Assembly (NCBI GenBank): GCA_017450705.1
Contig: JAFSTC010000009.1
Coordinates: 1-38,925 of the forward strand
DNA: 38,925 nt
Source of the DNA: Lentisphaeria bacterium
GTDB lineage: Bacteria; Verrucomicrobiota; Lentisphaeria; Victivallales; Victivallaceae
Direction of reading: 5' to 3'
The notes under the pieces are model-generated. The model searched no databases. It worked only from the letters and a program-made list of their open reading frames with translations, and was not told the DNA's origin. Shown here one piece after another: positions 1 through 8,464 of this stretch (within the stretch, counting starts at the first letter, position 1; every line of letters begins with the position of its first letter). The position numbers and the translations under genes are program-made.

Positions 1-1
1 A

Positions 2-1528
2 TACGATATCACGGCGCACAGCGGCGCACAGATCCTCGGGTTCACTTACGTGGGCGTGGGCGCGGCCAATGTCGCGTACACTTCGGGAGATGAGATCAGA
101 TGCGATCTTTCCTCCGTCACTGTCAACAACGGCTTTACCGGCAGAGTCGGTTTCGACGGCAAAGTCACGTCGGCTGTCGTCACCTACGGGGGAAGAATGA
201 ATGTCTCTCAGGGCGGGAGCGCGGCGGGTGTCACCGTCCAGGCCGGCGGCAAGCTGTATGTCTCCAACGGCGGCAAAGTCACGACGTTCCTGACCATCGA
301 GAACGGGGCGACGGTGGTCGTCAGCAGCGGCGGCGTCGTCAATTTCGATGTTTCCGCCGTCAAAAAAGGGAACGCGGCGCTGGTGAACGACCTCTCGCTG
401 GTCGGCGGTGCTCCGACCTACACGCTGACGGTTTCCGGAAATCAGGGGTCAGGTGTCTATACCCTCGCCGACCATGCGGCGGGCTTCAACAAAGTCGTCA
501 CCATCTGCACGACCTCCAGCGTCTGCAGCACGATCACGGTCGGCTGTACGGTCACACTGGAAGGGCAGGACTATACCTTGAACCTCACCGACGCTTTGCT
601 CACCCTCACCGTGACAGGCGGGCCCGATACCGTTCTTCCCGGTGACCTCAACGGCGACGGGCGGGCGGATGTCATCATGTCCATCACCCAGTCCGGCCAC
701 GGCGCGGAAGGGGCGACCGGTGCCTGGCTCATCCAGAACGACCAGACCGCCGCATGGGGTGATTTGAGCCAGCGCAACCCGGGCTGGGAGATCTTCGGCA
801 CGGGCGTCACCGATGCGGGCAAGTCCACAAATGACGTTTACGTGAGAAGCACCGGCAACGTCATCGGCGCCTGGGTCACAGACGATGACGGGCATGTCGC
901 GGGCTGGACGACTGTGGGAACCTTCGACGGCAACACGCAGATCCTCGGCCTCGGCGACTTCAATGCCGACGGCCAGACCGATTTGCTTCTGCGCAACGTC
1001 AACGGCGCGGTGGGGTGTTACTTCACCAGCGGAGAGACCACAGGCTGGAACTACTTCCAGAGCCTCGGCGACGAATGGAAAATCACCGCCGTCGGCGACC
1101 TCAACGGCGATGGAAGAGACGACGTTGTCCTCAAGCACGACGCAGGCTTCGCCGGAAGCTGGCTCACCCAGAGTGACGGCACCATGACATGGGCCAATCT
1201 GGACACCCTGCCGGAAGGCTTCGCCATCGTCGGTGCGGGGGACTTCGACGGCGACGGCGTGGACGACGTACTGCTCAAGAAGGACACCTACTACGGCGCA
1301 TGGCTTGTTGAAGACGGCAGCGTCAAAAGCTGGTTCGGTCTCGGCGACTTGGGCAACGTGACCGTCGAACAGATCGCCGACTTCGACGGCGACGGCAAGG
1401 ACGATCTCCGCATCCGCACCGCCGCGGGTGACCTCGGTTCTCAGCTCGTCAAAGCCGCCGACACCCTCGAGTGGCGCTACTACGGTTCCGTCGGCAACGA
1501 GTGGTCAACAAGCCTCGCGGCCCTGTGA
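2..1528 (+). CDS. Surface/exported protein with AIDA-like repeats and FG-GAP (VCBS-like) repeats, 5'-truncated
   Basis: The frame is open to the left window edge, so this is only the C-terminal 508 or so residues. An early part (bases about 180-360) is Gly/Val-rich with short repeats of the form GGxxxVSxGGxAxGVTVxxGG. These resemble the strand-loop-strand repeats of AIDA-type autotransporter passengers. From about base 630 to 1430 come five FG-GAP-like units, recognisable as GDLNGDGRADV, GDFNADGQTDL, GDLNGDGRDDV, GDFDGDGVDDV and ADFDGDGKDDL, each with the DxDGDGxxD calcium-loop pattern. Such units form beta-propeller blades in extracellular proteins. No translocator barrel follows: the protein stops right after the repeats, so the C terminus is not a classical autotransporter. 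The architecture is secreted adhesin-like, but the ligand is unknown. The next gene is convergent. Confidence 0.8.
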   Translation, partial: YDITAHSGAQILGFTYVGVGAANVAYTSGDEIRCDLSSVTVNNGFTGRVGFDGKVTSAVVTYGGRMNVSQGGSAAGVTVQAGGKLYVSNGGKVTTFLTIENGATVVVSSGGVVNFDVSAVKKGNAALVNDLSLVGGAPTYTLTVSGNQGSGVYTLADHAAGFNKVVTICTTSSVCSTITVGCTVTLEGQDYTLNLTDALLTLTVTGGPDTVLPGDLNGDGRADVIMSITQSGHGAEGATGAWLIQNDQTAAWGDLSQRNPGWEIFGTGVTDAGKSTNDVYVRSTGNVIGAWVTDDDGHVAGWTTVGTFDGNTQILGLGDFNADGQTDLLLRNVNGAVGCYFTSGETTGWNYFQSLGDEWKITAVGDLNGDGRDDVVLKHDAGFAGSWLTQSDGTMTWANLDTLPEGFAIVGAGDFDGDGVDDVLLKKDTYYGAWLVEDGSVKSWFGLGDLGNVTVEQIADFDGDGKDDLRIRTAAGDLGSQLVKAADTLEWRYYGSVGNEWSTSLAAL

Positions 1529-1578
1529 GCAAAAGCAACAGGCCGGATAGGTAAACAGGCCGATAAGCAAAATAAATC

Positions 1579-1608
1579 GGGCCGGATGGGCAAAAGCCCG
1601 TCCGGCCC
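1579..1608. terminator. Strong hairpin between convergent genes, probable terminator
   Basis: Arms GGGCCGGA (1579-1586) and TCCGGCCC (1601-1608), extended by GGGC/GCCC across one mismatch, close on an AAAA loop. On the minus strand the hairpin is followed by GATTTATTTT, a reasonable U-rich tail, so it best suits the minus-strand operon ending at 1627. On the plus strand the tail is only pyrimidine-rich. The preceding 50 bases contain two more degenerate GGCCG(G)AT-A/G-AAA copies of the left arm. Confidence 0.7.
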
Positions 1609-1626
1609 TGTCTCATCTCTCAACTC

Positions 1627-2805
1627 TCATTTCTCATCTCTTGCAAAGGGTACGTCGGTGTCGGCGGTGAACCACTTGCGGAGAACGGCGGGCAGGGGGC
1701 CGGGGCAGGCGAGATTGTTTTTGATGGTGTAGCGGAAACAGCGGCGGAGCCGGTGATCCAGTTCGGCGGGGTCTTTGAGGCGCTTCTCCAGCTCCGGCGA
1801 GAGGATGACCATGGGGGAGTTCGTCGAGCCGAAATTGCCTTCGATCCGGATCTGGCTGGGCAGCTCGAAGAGACGGAGGACGCCCTTGTTGGGCCGTTTG
1901 ATCTGACCGACGCAGAGACTGGAGTTTTCGATGATGATCTCCGTACCGCTGCCGCCGAGGGGACTGATGGGATTGCGCCCGTCCGCGAAATTGTAGACCG
2001 CCGGGATGCCGCCGCCTTCGCCGCCGAAACGCACGTACTGCAGGCGCAGTGCGCCGTAATTGTCGATCCAGCGGGCGTTTTCGAGGTACTTCTCCCCCTT
2101 GGGCGGATTGGCGCAGGGAACGCCGCACAGGTTGGTCATCATGAGCTTCCCGCTGCGGTTGACGATGGCCGGACCGTCGATCATCTCCGGCTGTTTGAGT
2201 TCCATCCAGCAGTCCCGGAGATGCATGAGGTCACCGTTGTTTTCGATGCACTGGTGATTGCGAGAGAAGGTACACCCGTCGAGCAGGGTCAGACTGGACA
2301 TGTGGTCTTTTCCGTCCGAGGGCACGACCCGCACGGCGAACCCCGCGGCGAAGCGGAACTGGCAGCGGCGCAAAGTCAGCATCGTGTTGTCGATGTTGGC
2401 GTTGGAAAAGGTCAGCTGGTGACGGCCGCCGATGAAAATCAGGTCCTCGACGAGCTGTTTCGAGGCCCGGATGTGGAAGACGTCCTCATCCTGATTCCCA
2501 GTGAACTCGATCAGGGAGCCGGTGCCTTCGCCCCGCAGGGTGACGCCCGCCGGGACTTTGATCGTGCGGCTGATCCGGTATTTCCCGTGGGGGAAGCGGA
2601 TCTCGGGGGCGCTCACCACCATTCCCGGCGTCCCTTCTCTGCGGTAGCCGAAAAGCCGTTTTTTCGCGGCGTCGCAGGCGGCCTGGATCGCCTCCGTGTC
2701 GTCGTTTTTGTCGTTGGGCCTGGCCCCGAAATCGGTGACGCGGATCACGCTGTCGGCCGCGGCGGTCCCCAGAAGGAGACACGCGAGGAATATTGCTCGT
2801 AACAT
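1627..2805 (-). CDS. Secreted right-handed beta-helix protein, pectate-lyase superfamily (Pectate_lyase_3-like)
   Basis: A 392-residue protein with a signal peptide (MLRAIFLACLLLGTAAA) and then the hallmark start of pectate-lyase-superfamily/GH28-like beta-helices: VTDFGARPNDKNDDTEAIQAA, followed by FPHGKYRISRTI. The rest shows the N/G/I-rich rungs expected of a parallel beta-helix. It shares a block, [19 protein letters not shown] followed by VYNFA, with the larger protein at 4478-6130, so the two are paralogues. I chose ATG at 2805, not an upstream in-frame TTG at 2817, because GAGG sits 8 nt before this ATG. It is the last gene of the regulator-led minus-strand operon, 15 nt after the preceding gene. 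A polysaccharide lyase, hydrolase or binding role is plausible, but no catalytic residues can be assigned. Confidence 0.8.
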   Translation of the reverse strand: MLRAIFLACLLLGTAAADSVIRVTDFGARPNDKNDDTEAIQAACDAAKKRLFGYRREGTPGMVVSAPEIRFPHGKYRISRTIKVPAGVTLRGEGTGSLIEFTGNQDEDVFHIRASKQLVEDLIFIGGRHQLTFSNANIDNTMLTLRRCQFRFAAGFAVRVVPSDGKDHMSSLTLLDGCTFSRNHQCIENNGDLMHLRDCWMELKQPEMIDGPAIVNRSGKLMMTNLCGVPCANPPKGEKYLENARWIDNYGALRLQYVRFGGEGGGIPAVYNFADGRNPISPLGGSGTEIIIENSSLCVGQIKRPNKGVLRLFELPSQIRIEGNFGSTNSPMVILSPELEKRLKDPAELDHRLRRCFRYTIKNNLACPGPLPAVLRKWFTADTDVPFARDEK

Positions 2806-2820
2806 ATTGGACCTCAAATA

Positions 2821-3678
2821 TTATTTGATCAGACGGATTGATTTTATGAGGAAGCGGACCGGTTTGTCCTTCAGCGTGTTCCCGCGGTTGAAATAGAGGA
2901 AGAACGCCGAACTGTCGGTGAGGGGACGATCAAAGGTGAAAAGATATTTCCCCGGCGCTTTCTCCACGGCTTTTGCGCTGGCTTCTCCGCTTTTTCCCCG
3001 CGGGTTCAACTCGAGGTTTTTGGGCAAAAGCGCGCCCTCCTGAATATCGAGATCCAGCTCCGCTTTCCGGAAGGTGCCGGTCCTGTAGAAATTCGAGAAT
3101 TCGATGACGACCGCGGCGCCTTCGTTCAGGGGAGTACCGCCGAAGATACGGTTCTCCTTGACGATATTTTTGCAGTTGTTCACCCGGGCGCGGAAAATGG
3201 GCAGGAAGACGTCCGTTTCGCCATCGTCGAAGCGCAGCGAGACCGCCGTCAGGGCAATCTCCTTGCCGGTGTAGCGCCGGATCTCGTCGAGATAGAGACG
3301 CACCAGAAAAGTTTTCTCCGGCGCGCCGGTGAGACGGAAGACGGTCTCGTTCGGTTTTTCTCCCGGCATGCCGCTGGTCTCGAGCTGGATCTTCGAATTC
3401 GCCGCGCGCAGGTTCAGCCGGAGATCTTCCGAAACGGGAAGGATCCCCCCTTCCGCGGGGGCCAGCGTCAGGACCGCCCGGGTGAATTTGCTCAGATCGA
3501 TCTCCTTCGCGGGGAGGGGAAAATCGATGGAACCGCCGGGAACCATGGTGCCCCGCATCGCGGCCCCGTTGACGACGGCATTTTTCAGTCCGTTGACGCG
3601 CAGGGGCTTGACCTCAAGGTCAAGAGCTCCGGCGGCAAACACGAGCGGCAAAATGGAAAAGATCAGAATTTTTTTCAT
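2821..3678 (-). CDS. Secreted protein of unknown function, paralogue of the 7547-8407 protein
   Basis: A 285-residue protein with a short hydrophobic leader (MKKILIFSILPLVFAAGA) and then a beta-rich, cysteine-poor body. I do not recognise a family. It aligns along its whole length with the 286-residue protein at 7547-8407. Shared blocks include VKPLRxNGLK, PGGSxDxPLPAK, SKFTRAVLTxAPAEGG, LRLNLR, VSxRFDDGxTD and a C-terminal FYFNRxGT-like segment. AAGGAAG lies upstream of the ATG. The gene sits between the pseudopilin (27-nt gap) and the second beta-helix gene (15-nt gap). It is therefore probably co-expressed and co-exported with them, perhaps as a carbohydrate-binding or scaffold protein, which is inference only. 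Confidence 0.75.
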   Translation of the reverse strand: MKKILIFSILPLVFAAGALDLEVKPLRVNGLKNAVVNGAAMRGTMVPGGSIDFPLPAKEIDLSKFTRAVLTLAPAEGGILPVSEDLRLNLRAANSKIQLETSGMPGEKPNETVFRLTGAPEKTFLVRLYLDEIRRYTGKEIALTAVSLRFDDGETDVFLPIFRARVNNCKNIVKENRIFGGTPLNEGAAVVIEFSNFYRTGTFRKAELDLDIQEGALLPKNLELNPRGKSGEASAKAVEKAPGKYLFTFDRPLTDSSAFFLYFNRGNTLKDKPVRFLIKSIRLIK

Positions 3679-3705
3679 GGGATCGTCTTCCTTTTTCGGG
3701 GTGAA

Positions 3706-4473
3706 TCAAAGGGCTTCCTTGATGGGGTTTTTCGCACTGGTGGGAGCCAGGCGCCAGTAGATCGGGTTGTCCGAGGAGTCGTTGAGCCGGTACTGCGGCT
3801 GGAACGCCAGCGTCGAAACGTGACCGTCCACGTGGCAGATGTTCATTCTGTCGTTGTGGCGGAAAGCCAGGGCGTCGTAGGCGCTGCCGGCGGCCCGGGC
3901 GGTGGGCAGATGCGCGACCTGGACGTTGTACCAGTCCCCTTCGAGGAAGGCATAGTACTGCGACGGCGCCTTGAAACGGTTCAGCTTGTGGAGCCGCGTC
4001 GCGGCCGTCGTCGGCGTCGTGTAGGTTCCCAGAACGCCGGTGCAGTGGGAGTAACTCAGCGCCCGTTTCGTGTTCTGATCGAAATTGGGGACGACGGTTG
4101 CCGACGTGTCGGGGACCCGCCCGGGGCAGCCGTTGAAGGCGAAGCCGCCCGCCCATGCCGCGTCGGAACAGCGCCCCATGTTCTCGTGCAGCCACTGTCC
4201 CACCCGGCAGAAGGCGCCGGCTTCCTTCTTGCTGCTGACCGTCTGCTGCGAAAGACACCAGCCGTCCTGACTGTCGGCGTAGAAGGTCAGGGCCGTACCG
4301 TAGGTTTTGAGGTTGCTCTGACAGGTCGAGGCTTTGGCGCGCTCCCGGGCCTGCTGGAGTGCAGGAAGAAGCATGGCCGCCAGGATGGCGATGATGGCGA
4401 TCACGACCAGCAGCTCGATCAAAGTGAAGCGCATTTTCCGGACGAACGGAGACCTTTGGAGATCCTTCGACAT
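3706..4473 (-). CDS. Type II secretion/type IV pseudopilin-like protein of the H-X9-DG class
   Basis: A 255-residue protein with a class III prepilin signal, [20 protein letters not shown], after a 15-residue positively charged leader. Glu5 of the mature protein is present, but the residue before the cleavage site is Arg rather than the usual Gly. The C-terminal part contains H206[11 protein letters not shown], exactly the H-X9-DG signature of the pre-pilin-like proteins that are greatly expanded in Planctomycetes and Lentisphaerae. The start at 4473 has AAAGGA upstream; an internal ATG (4434) lacks a comparable site. Its stop-to-start position inside the beta-helix operon, 4 nt after the upstream gene, suggests a dedicated pseudopilin that works with those secreted proteins. 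What these proteins do is not settled; export or surface display is inference. Confidence 0.9.
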   Translation of the reverse strand: MSKDLQRSPFVRKMRFTLIELLVVIAIIAILAAMLLPALQQARERAKASTCQSNLKTYGTALTFYADSQDGWCLSQQTVSSKKEAGAFCRVGQWLHENMGRCSDAAWAGGFAFNGCPGRVPDTSATVVPNFDQNTKRALSYSHCTGVLGTYTTPTTAATRLHKLNRFKAPSQYYAFLEGDWYNVQVAHLPTARAAGSAYDALAFRHNDRMNICHVDGHVSTLAFQPQYRLNDSSDNPIYWRLAPTSAKNPIKEAL

Positions 4474-4477
4474 GATT

Positions 4478-6130
4478 TCATTCCTTTCCGGCTGTTTTGC
4501 CTGTATTTTCCGGTTTCTTCCCGAAGAACCCGATCGTTCTGAACCACATCGTGCTGCCCGCTTTGGCCCAGCGGTCGACGGGGGCGCCGTTGGGACGGGG
4601 CGGCACGTACTTCTTGGGAACGTAATAGACTTTCATCGAAAAGACCGGATGCTCCGCGAGTTCGGGAAAACGCTCCGCAAGGTTCATTTTCAGTCTGTAA
4701 AGAGGCATCTGGCGCCGCATGACGGCGAAGAGCTTCTTCTTTTCGGGGACGACGATCTTGACGGCGAACTCCGCCGGGGAGGCGGAGACGGGATCCACGA
4801 CGAGGATCGGATATTTTCCGATGTCCAGTTTGATGTTTTTGATGGTGACGTGAGGCCAGTCGCCGACTTTGGAGCCGGGGACCCGGCGCATGAGCCCCAT
4901 CCGTCCGTTTTTGCGGATCAGGTGGAGAAATTCCGAGTTTTTGAGGACGCCGCCGTCCATGAATTCGTCGATGTTCCACTCGGGCGCGCCCTCCCGCTGC
5001 AGATCGATCTCCGCCGGAATGACGGGATCGCTCGGGAGCTGAGCTTTTTCGGCGGCCGCGAGGGTCTGCTCCCGGGTCAGCTGGTTGTCGGGACGGGGCG
5101 GATGGGTCACGGGGTGCAGCAGTCCCTCCGGAATGACATTTGCCCCGTTGCCCACGTTCGCCGCTCTGAAGAGAAGCGTGTCCGGCCGGGTGTAAAAGTA
5201 GTTCGCAAGGTCGATCCCCGGTGCGACGGCGATGGCGGCGGGACCGCCCGTGCAGTCCCCGATGTTGATCAGATTCGGCACTTCGATGCAGTACACGGCG
5301 CAGTTCGCATTGGGGGATGAACCCGAGCTGATCCAGCAACGCTGGATTGAGATCTCGACCGGGATGTTGAAAGCGCGGTATTTCGCGAAGTTGTACACGG
5401 GGGTGAAGCCGCCGCCTTCGCCGCCGAACCGGGTCCCTGTGACGAACAGACTGCCGTAATTGTCGACCCAGCGCTGTTCGTCGCCGTTGCAGAGGGGAAC
5501 GCCCAGCATGCTGTCGATGTTCATGACGCCGTGCCCGTTGACGATCACCGCCTTTTTGCGCATTTGCGAACTGCTGGTGAGCCAGATGTCCCGGATGGAT
5601 GTCCAGTCGCAGTTGCTGACGACGGCCTGGCCGCATTTGTAGAATACGCAGTTGGAGATGCTGAAGATCGTCGAGTTCGTCCCGAGGCGCGACGTGACGG
5701 CGACGCCCCGCGCGTTGAAAAAGCGGCAGTCCCTGACGGTGAGCTGGCCCTTTTCCGTGTTGGCGTTCCAGAAGCTCAGCTGATCGCGTCCCCCCTGGAA
5801 CTCGATCCCGGTCACCCGGGTGTTCCACGCGAAATCGTAATAGAAGATGTCCGCCGCGGGGTCGGTCTGGACGATGACCGCGCTGTCACCCCTGAGATGG
5901 ATCTTTTTCAGGGTGATCCGCCGGCTTATCTTGTAGCGCCCGCGGGGAAAATACAGCGTCTCCGACGCGTAGGTCGAGAGCTTCGCCGTGACCGCGTCTG
6001 CAGCCCGCTGGAGCGCCTCCGTATCGTCGGTCTTTCCGTCGCCCTTCGCGCCGAAATCCTTGACGCTGGGCGGCTGGGCCGCCGTCAGCGCCGCCGTCGT
6101 CAGCAGCAGGACAAGCAAACATCTCATCAT
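4478..6130 (-). CDS. Secreted right-handed beta-helix protein, pectate-lyase superfamily, long form
   Basis: A 550-residue protein with signal peptide [18 protein letters not shown], then [22 protein letters not shown] and [13 protein letters not shown], the standard opening of Pectate_lyase_3/GH28-like beta-helices. Residues up to about 340 look like helix rungs and share the [19 protein letters not shown] plus VYNFA block with the 1627-2805 protein. The final 200 residues or so (from about [14 protein letters not shown]) are an extra region not found in the shorter paralogue. They end in a lysine-rich tail. The chosen ATG at 6130 has GAGGAG 6 nt upstream and overlaps the regulator stop codon as ATGA, implying translational coupling. 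The substrate is unknown; a plant- or host-glycan role is inferred from fold and context. Confidence 0.8.
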   Translation of the reverse strand: MMRCLLVLLLTTAALTAAQPPSVKDFGAKGDGKTDDTEALQRAADAVTAKLSTYASETLYFPRGRYKISRRITLKKIHLRGDSAVIVQTDPAADIFYYDFAWNTRVTGIEFQGGRDQLSFWNANTEKGQLTVRDCRFFNARGVAVTSRLGTNSTIFSISNCVFYKCGQAVVSNCDWTSIRDIWLTSSSQMRKKAVIVNGHGVMNIDSMLGVPLCNGDEQRWVDNYGSLFVTGTRFGGEGGGFTPVYNFAKYRAFNIPVEISIQRCWISSGSSPNANCAVYCIEVPNLINIGDCTGGPAAIAVAPGIDLANYFYTRPDTLLFRAANVGNGANVIPEGLLHPVTHPPRPDNQLTREQTLAAAEKAQLPSDPVIPAEIDLQREGAPEWNIDEFMDGGVLKNSEFLHLIRKNGRMGLMRRVPGSKVGDWPHVTIKNIKLDIGKYPILVVDPVSASPAEFAVKIVVPEKKKLFAVMRRQMPLYRLKMNLAERFPELAEHPVFSMKVYYVPKKYVPPRPNGAPVDRWAKAGSTMWFRTIGFFGKKPENTGKTAGKE

Positions 6131-7284
6131 GGACATCTCCTCTCTTTTTTGGGATTTTCCGACGAAATATCCGGAACGATGTACAGGTCGGGCGCAAGCC
6201 GGATGCGGCGCGGACGGAGATTGCCCGCGATCCGTTCCCGCATGGCCGCGACGATTTCCCGGACCATTTCCCTGTTGGGGGATTTTATGAGCAGACATCC
6301 GGGGGGAACATGCGTCACTTCGGGGACGGCGGAAACCGCGTTGATGACGACGGGGATCTCTTTGCCCGGGAGCCGGTTGTGCTCCCTCAGAAAAGCGCAG
6401 ACGCCCAGTCCTGTCAGATAATCCGTGCAGAACCAGCCGTCGATATCCGGATTCTGACGGATTGCCCGTTCCGCGAGGATATAACCCGCGGCGGTCCCCT
6501 GCGCCGGCGGAAAAACATCTTTCGTCCGTACGATGACGCAGTCCTTCCGCGGCAGATTCCAGTATTGCCAGGCGCAGACGGCGTTGACGGTCTGGATCCA
6601 CGCCTGATCGATCCGCGGTTTGCGCCGTCCGACGATGGCGGCTTTCCTCACGTGCCGTTCGATCAGGTACTCCATCGCCAAAGTTCCGCAGGCGGCGGCA
6701 TCGACGTCGACCGAACTCAATCCGAGCATTTCCGCCCGCAGCACGCCGCAGGTGACGACCACCGGAATTTTTCTTGCGACAAGTTTTTGAAGCAGGACGC
6801 GGCTTGCCTCCACCTGCGCAAGGCGTCCGACGAGCATGCCCGCAACGGCGTCCCCCTCCCGGTCGAGCGTATCGAGGATGTACTCGATCTGATGATCTTC
6901 CGAGGGAAATTGAAGTATCTCGAATTTCAGATTGCAAGAGGCGAACTGCCGCTCGAGTTCCGGATAGATCTCACCGTTTCTGCGGGGGTGGCGGAGCAGT
7001 TCCTGCCGGGAATTGATGTCGAATTCGACGATCCGCCCCGCGGGGGAGGCCAACTGCCATTTTCTGGAGATCTCTTCCCGCCCCGTGACGAAAAAGCCTC
7101 TCCCCTGCCGGGGAGCGACCAGACCGGACGACACGAGTTCCCGCAGGGCCCGGTAGACTGTGGGTTCACTCAATCCGCGCCGCAGCGCTGTTTCCCGGAC
7201 GGAAGGAACTTTCGTTCCGGGACCCAGCTCCCCTGAACGGATTTTTTCTCGGATCTCCTCATACAGCATCAAATAGGCGTGCAC
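6127..7284 (-). CDS. GntR-type winged-helix regulator with LacI/periplasmic-binding-like sensor domain
   Basis: Residues about 5-75 form a GntR winged helix-turn-helix: YEEIREKIRSGELGPGTKVPSVRETA, then LSEPTVYRALRELVSSGLVAPRQGRGFFV. The remaining 300 or so residues match the LacI/GalR-type sugar-sensing fold, with AGMLVGRL, PVVVTCG, a VDVDAAACGTLAMEYLIERHVRKAAIVG segment read in pieces, and DGWFCTDYLTGLGV. Hybrids of this kind regulate sugar-use genes. I chose GTG at 7284 over a TTG at 7350 because the best promoter lies at 7322-7350, so the longer form would not be on the transcript, and because GGGAAG lies 8 nt before the GTG. The stop overlaps the next ATG by 4 nt. A palindrome over the promoter suggests autoregulation of the whole operon, with a glycan product as probable inducer. 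Confidence 0.85.
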   Translation of the reverse strand: MHAYLMLYEEIREKIRSGELGPGTKVPSVRETALRRGLSEPTVYRALRELVSSGLVAPRQGRGFFVTGREEISRKWQLASPAGRIVEFDINSRQELLRHPRRNGEIYPELERQFASCNLKFEILQFPSEDHQIEYILDTLDREGDAVAGMLVGRLAQVEASRVLLQKLVARKIPVVVTCGVLRAEMLGLSSVDVDAAACGTLAMEYLIERHVRKAAIVGRRKPRIDQAWIQTVNAVCAWQYWNLPRKDCVIVRTKDVFPPAQGTAAGYILAERAIRQNPDIDGWFCTDYLTGLGVCAFLREHNRLPGKEIPVVINAVSAVPEVTHVPPGCLLIKSPNREMVREIVAAMRERIAGNLRPRRIRLAPDLYIVPDISSENPKKERRCP

Positions 7285-7313
7285 GACCGAATCTTCCCTG
7301 TTTAATAACACTC

Positions 7314-7350
7314 TTACGCGTAATGTAGCACATGTTTGACGAAAAATCAA
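7314..7350 (-). promoter_or_regulatory. Promoter of the regulator/beta-helix operon with overlapping palindromic operator candidate
   Basis: On the minus strand TTGATT (7350-7345) is followed after exactly 17 nt by TACATT (7327-7322). A perfect 10-bp palindrome, TTACGCGTAA (7323-7314), covers the end of the -10 box and the expected transcription start. A repressor bound there would block RNA polymerase, so this is the natural operator candidate for the GntR/LacI hybrid encoded immediately downstream. The promoter match is moderate and no second copy of the palindrome was found by eye. Confidence 0.55.
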
Positions 7351-7410
7351 CCCACAGCCGTCCGGCGGTGAAAAAAACGGTGAAACACCCTTGATACCGC
7401 AGGGGAATCT

Positions 7411-7503
7411 CCCGCTTTTTTTCCATCACCAGAGCGGTTTTTCGAGAAAAAACTCCCCGTAACCGGGATTGATCGTGCCGACGGCGATGGAGCCCGGAAG
7501 AAA
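7411..7503 (-). repeat. Degenerate direct repeat of the ftsW 3' end (gene remnant)
   Basis: This stretch repeats the ftsW 3' end (8468-8560) at a constant offset of 1057 bp. Over the core 7438-7491 I count 46 identical bases of 54 against 8495-8548, without gaps; the flanks are weaker. Read on the minus strand it encodes SIAVGTINPGYGEFFLEKPLW and then a stop, against SIAFDTIDPGYEERLLEKLPW in FtsW. No start codon or upstream membrane helices accompany it, so it is a non-functional scrap. It lies between the 7547-8407 gene and the operon promoter, marking an old duplication or insertion at the ftsW 3' end. Confidence 0.75.
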
Positions 7504-7546
7504 GGACACGAAGAAAAGTCGGCGGAGCCTGCTGACCTCGCGGACG

Positions 7547-8407
7547 CTAATTCAGCAGACGGATGGCGTCGATCCGGAATTTGACCGGTTTCCCCGTCGA
7601 AGTCCCCTTGCGGTTGAAATAAAAGAAGACCGAGGTGGGATCGACGACGGGTTTCTTGAAATTGAAAACATATTTTTCGGATGCGGGCTCGGAAACATAG
7701 GCGCTCGCGCTGACGCCCTTCGAACGGGGATTGAATTCGAGCGCTTCCGGCGGAAGAGTGCCTTCCTCGACGGTCAGTTTCATCTCGACCTTCTGAAACG
7801 TTCCGGGTTTGAATCCGACGGGCATCGCAAGGATGACGGCCGCGCCCGTGTTTTTCGGAATGCCGCTGAAGGTCCGTCCCGCCTTGACCGGCTGGTCGCA
7901 GTTGTTCAGCCGTGCGTAGAAGACGGGCAGACAGAGATCGGTCGGACCGTCGTCGAAGCGCACGGAGACGATCTTCATCGCCATCGTTTTGCCGTTGCAG
8001 CGCCGGGTCTCATCCACGTAGAGCCGGGCGATGGATGTGTCCGCCGGCGCGTCGGCGAGGCGGAAAAAGACCTCGCCCTCCTTCTCCCCGGGGGTGCCGT
8101 AGCTCTCCAGCTGTACCTTTTTGTCCGCGGCGGAGCGGAGATTCAGCCGCAGATCGTCGGCGCCCGGCAGATATCCCCCTTCGGCGGGGGCGATCGTCAG
8201 GACGGCCCGGGTGAATTTGCTCGTGTCGACCGTTTTCGCGGGGAGCGGCAGATCCACCGAGCCCCCGGGAACGACGACGCCGCGCACGGTCGAATCCTTG
8301 ATGACGACCTGCTTCAGGCCGTTGGTCCGCAGAGGCTTGACGGCAAGATCGAGCGCGCCGGACGCCAGAACGGAAAAGATCGAAGCGAGGAGAAGTGTTT
8401 TTTTCAT
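7547..8407 (-). CDS. Secreted protein of unknown function, paralogue of the 2821-3678 protein
   Basis: A 286-residue protein with leader MKKTLLLASIFSVLASGA and a beta-rich mature part. The family is not recognised. It is collinear with the 285-residue protein inside the beta-helix operon; shared blocks include LAVKPLRTNGLK, SKFTRAVLTIAPAEGG, LRLNLRSA, VSVRFDDGPTD, NNC and FYFNRKGT. AAAGGA stands 8 nt before the ATG. It lies 57 nt downstream of ftsW on the same strand and is flanked on both sides by copies of the ftsW 3' end. It therefore looks like a passenger of the duplication rather than part of the cell-division transcription unit. The similarity to its paralogue is protein-level and clearly diverged, so the duplication is not recent. 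Confidence 0.75.
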   Translation of the reverse strand: MKKTLLLASIFSVLASGALDLAVKPLRTNGLKQVVIKDSTVRGVVVPGGSVDLPLPAKTVDTSKFTRAVLTIAPAEGGYLPGADDLRLNLRSAADKKVQLESYGTPGEKEGEVFFRLADAPADTSIARLYVDETRRCNGKTMAMKIVSVRFDDGPTDLCLPVFYARLNNCDQPVKAGRTFSGIPKNTGAAVILAMPVGFKPGTFQKVEMKLTVEEGTLPPEALEFNPRSKGVSASAYVSEPASEKYVFNFKKPVVDPTSVFFYFNRKGTSTGKPVKFRIDAIRLLN

Positions 8408-8464
8408 AGCGGGAGTCCTTTCTTTTTTGGAGTGATGATCGAAGGCTTTCTTTTGATCGGGAGA

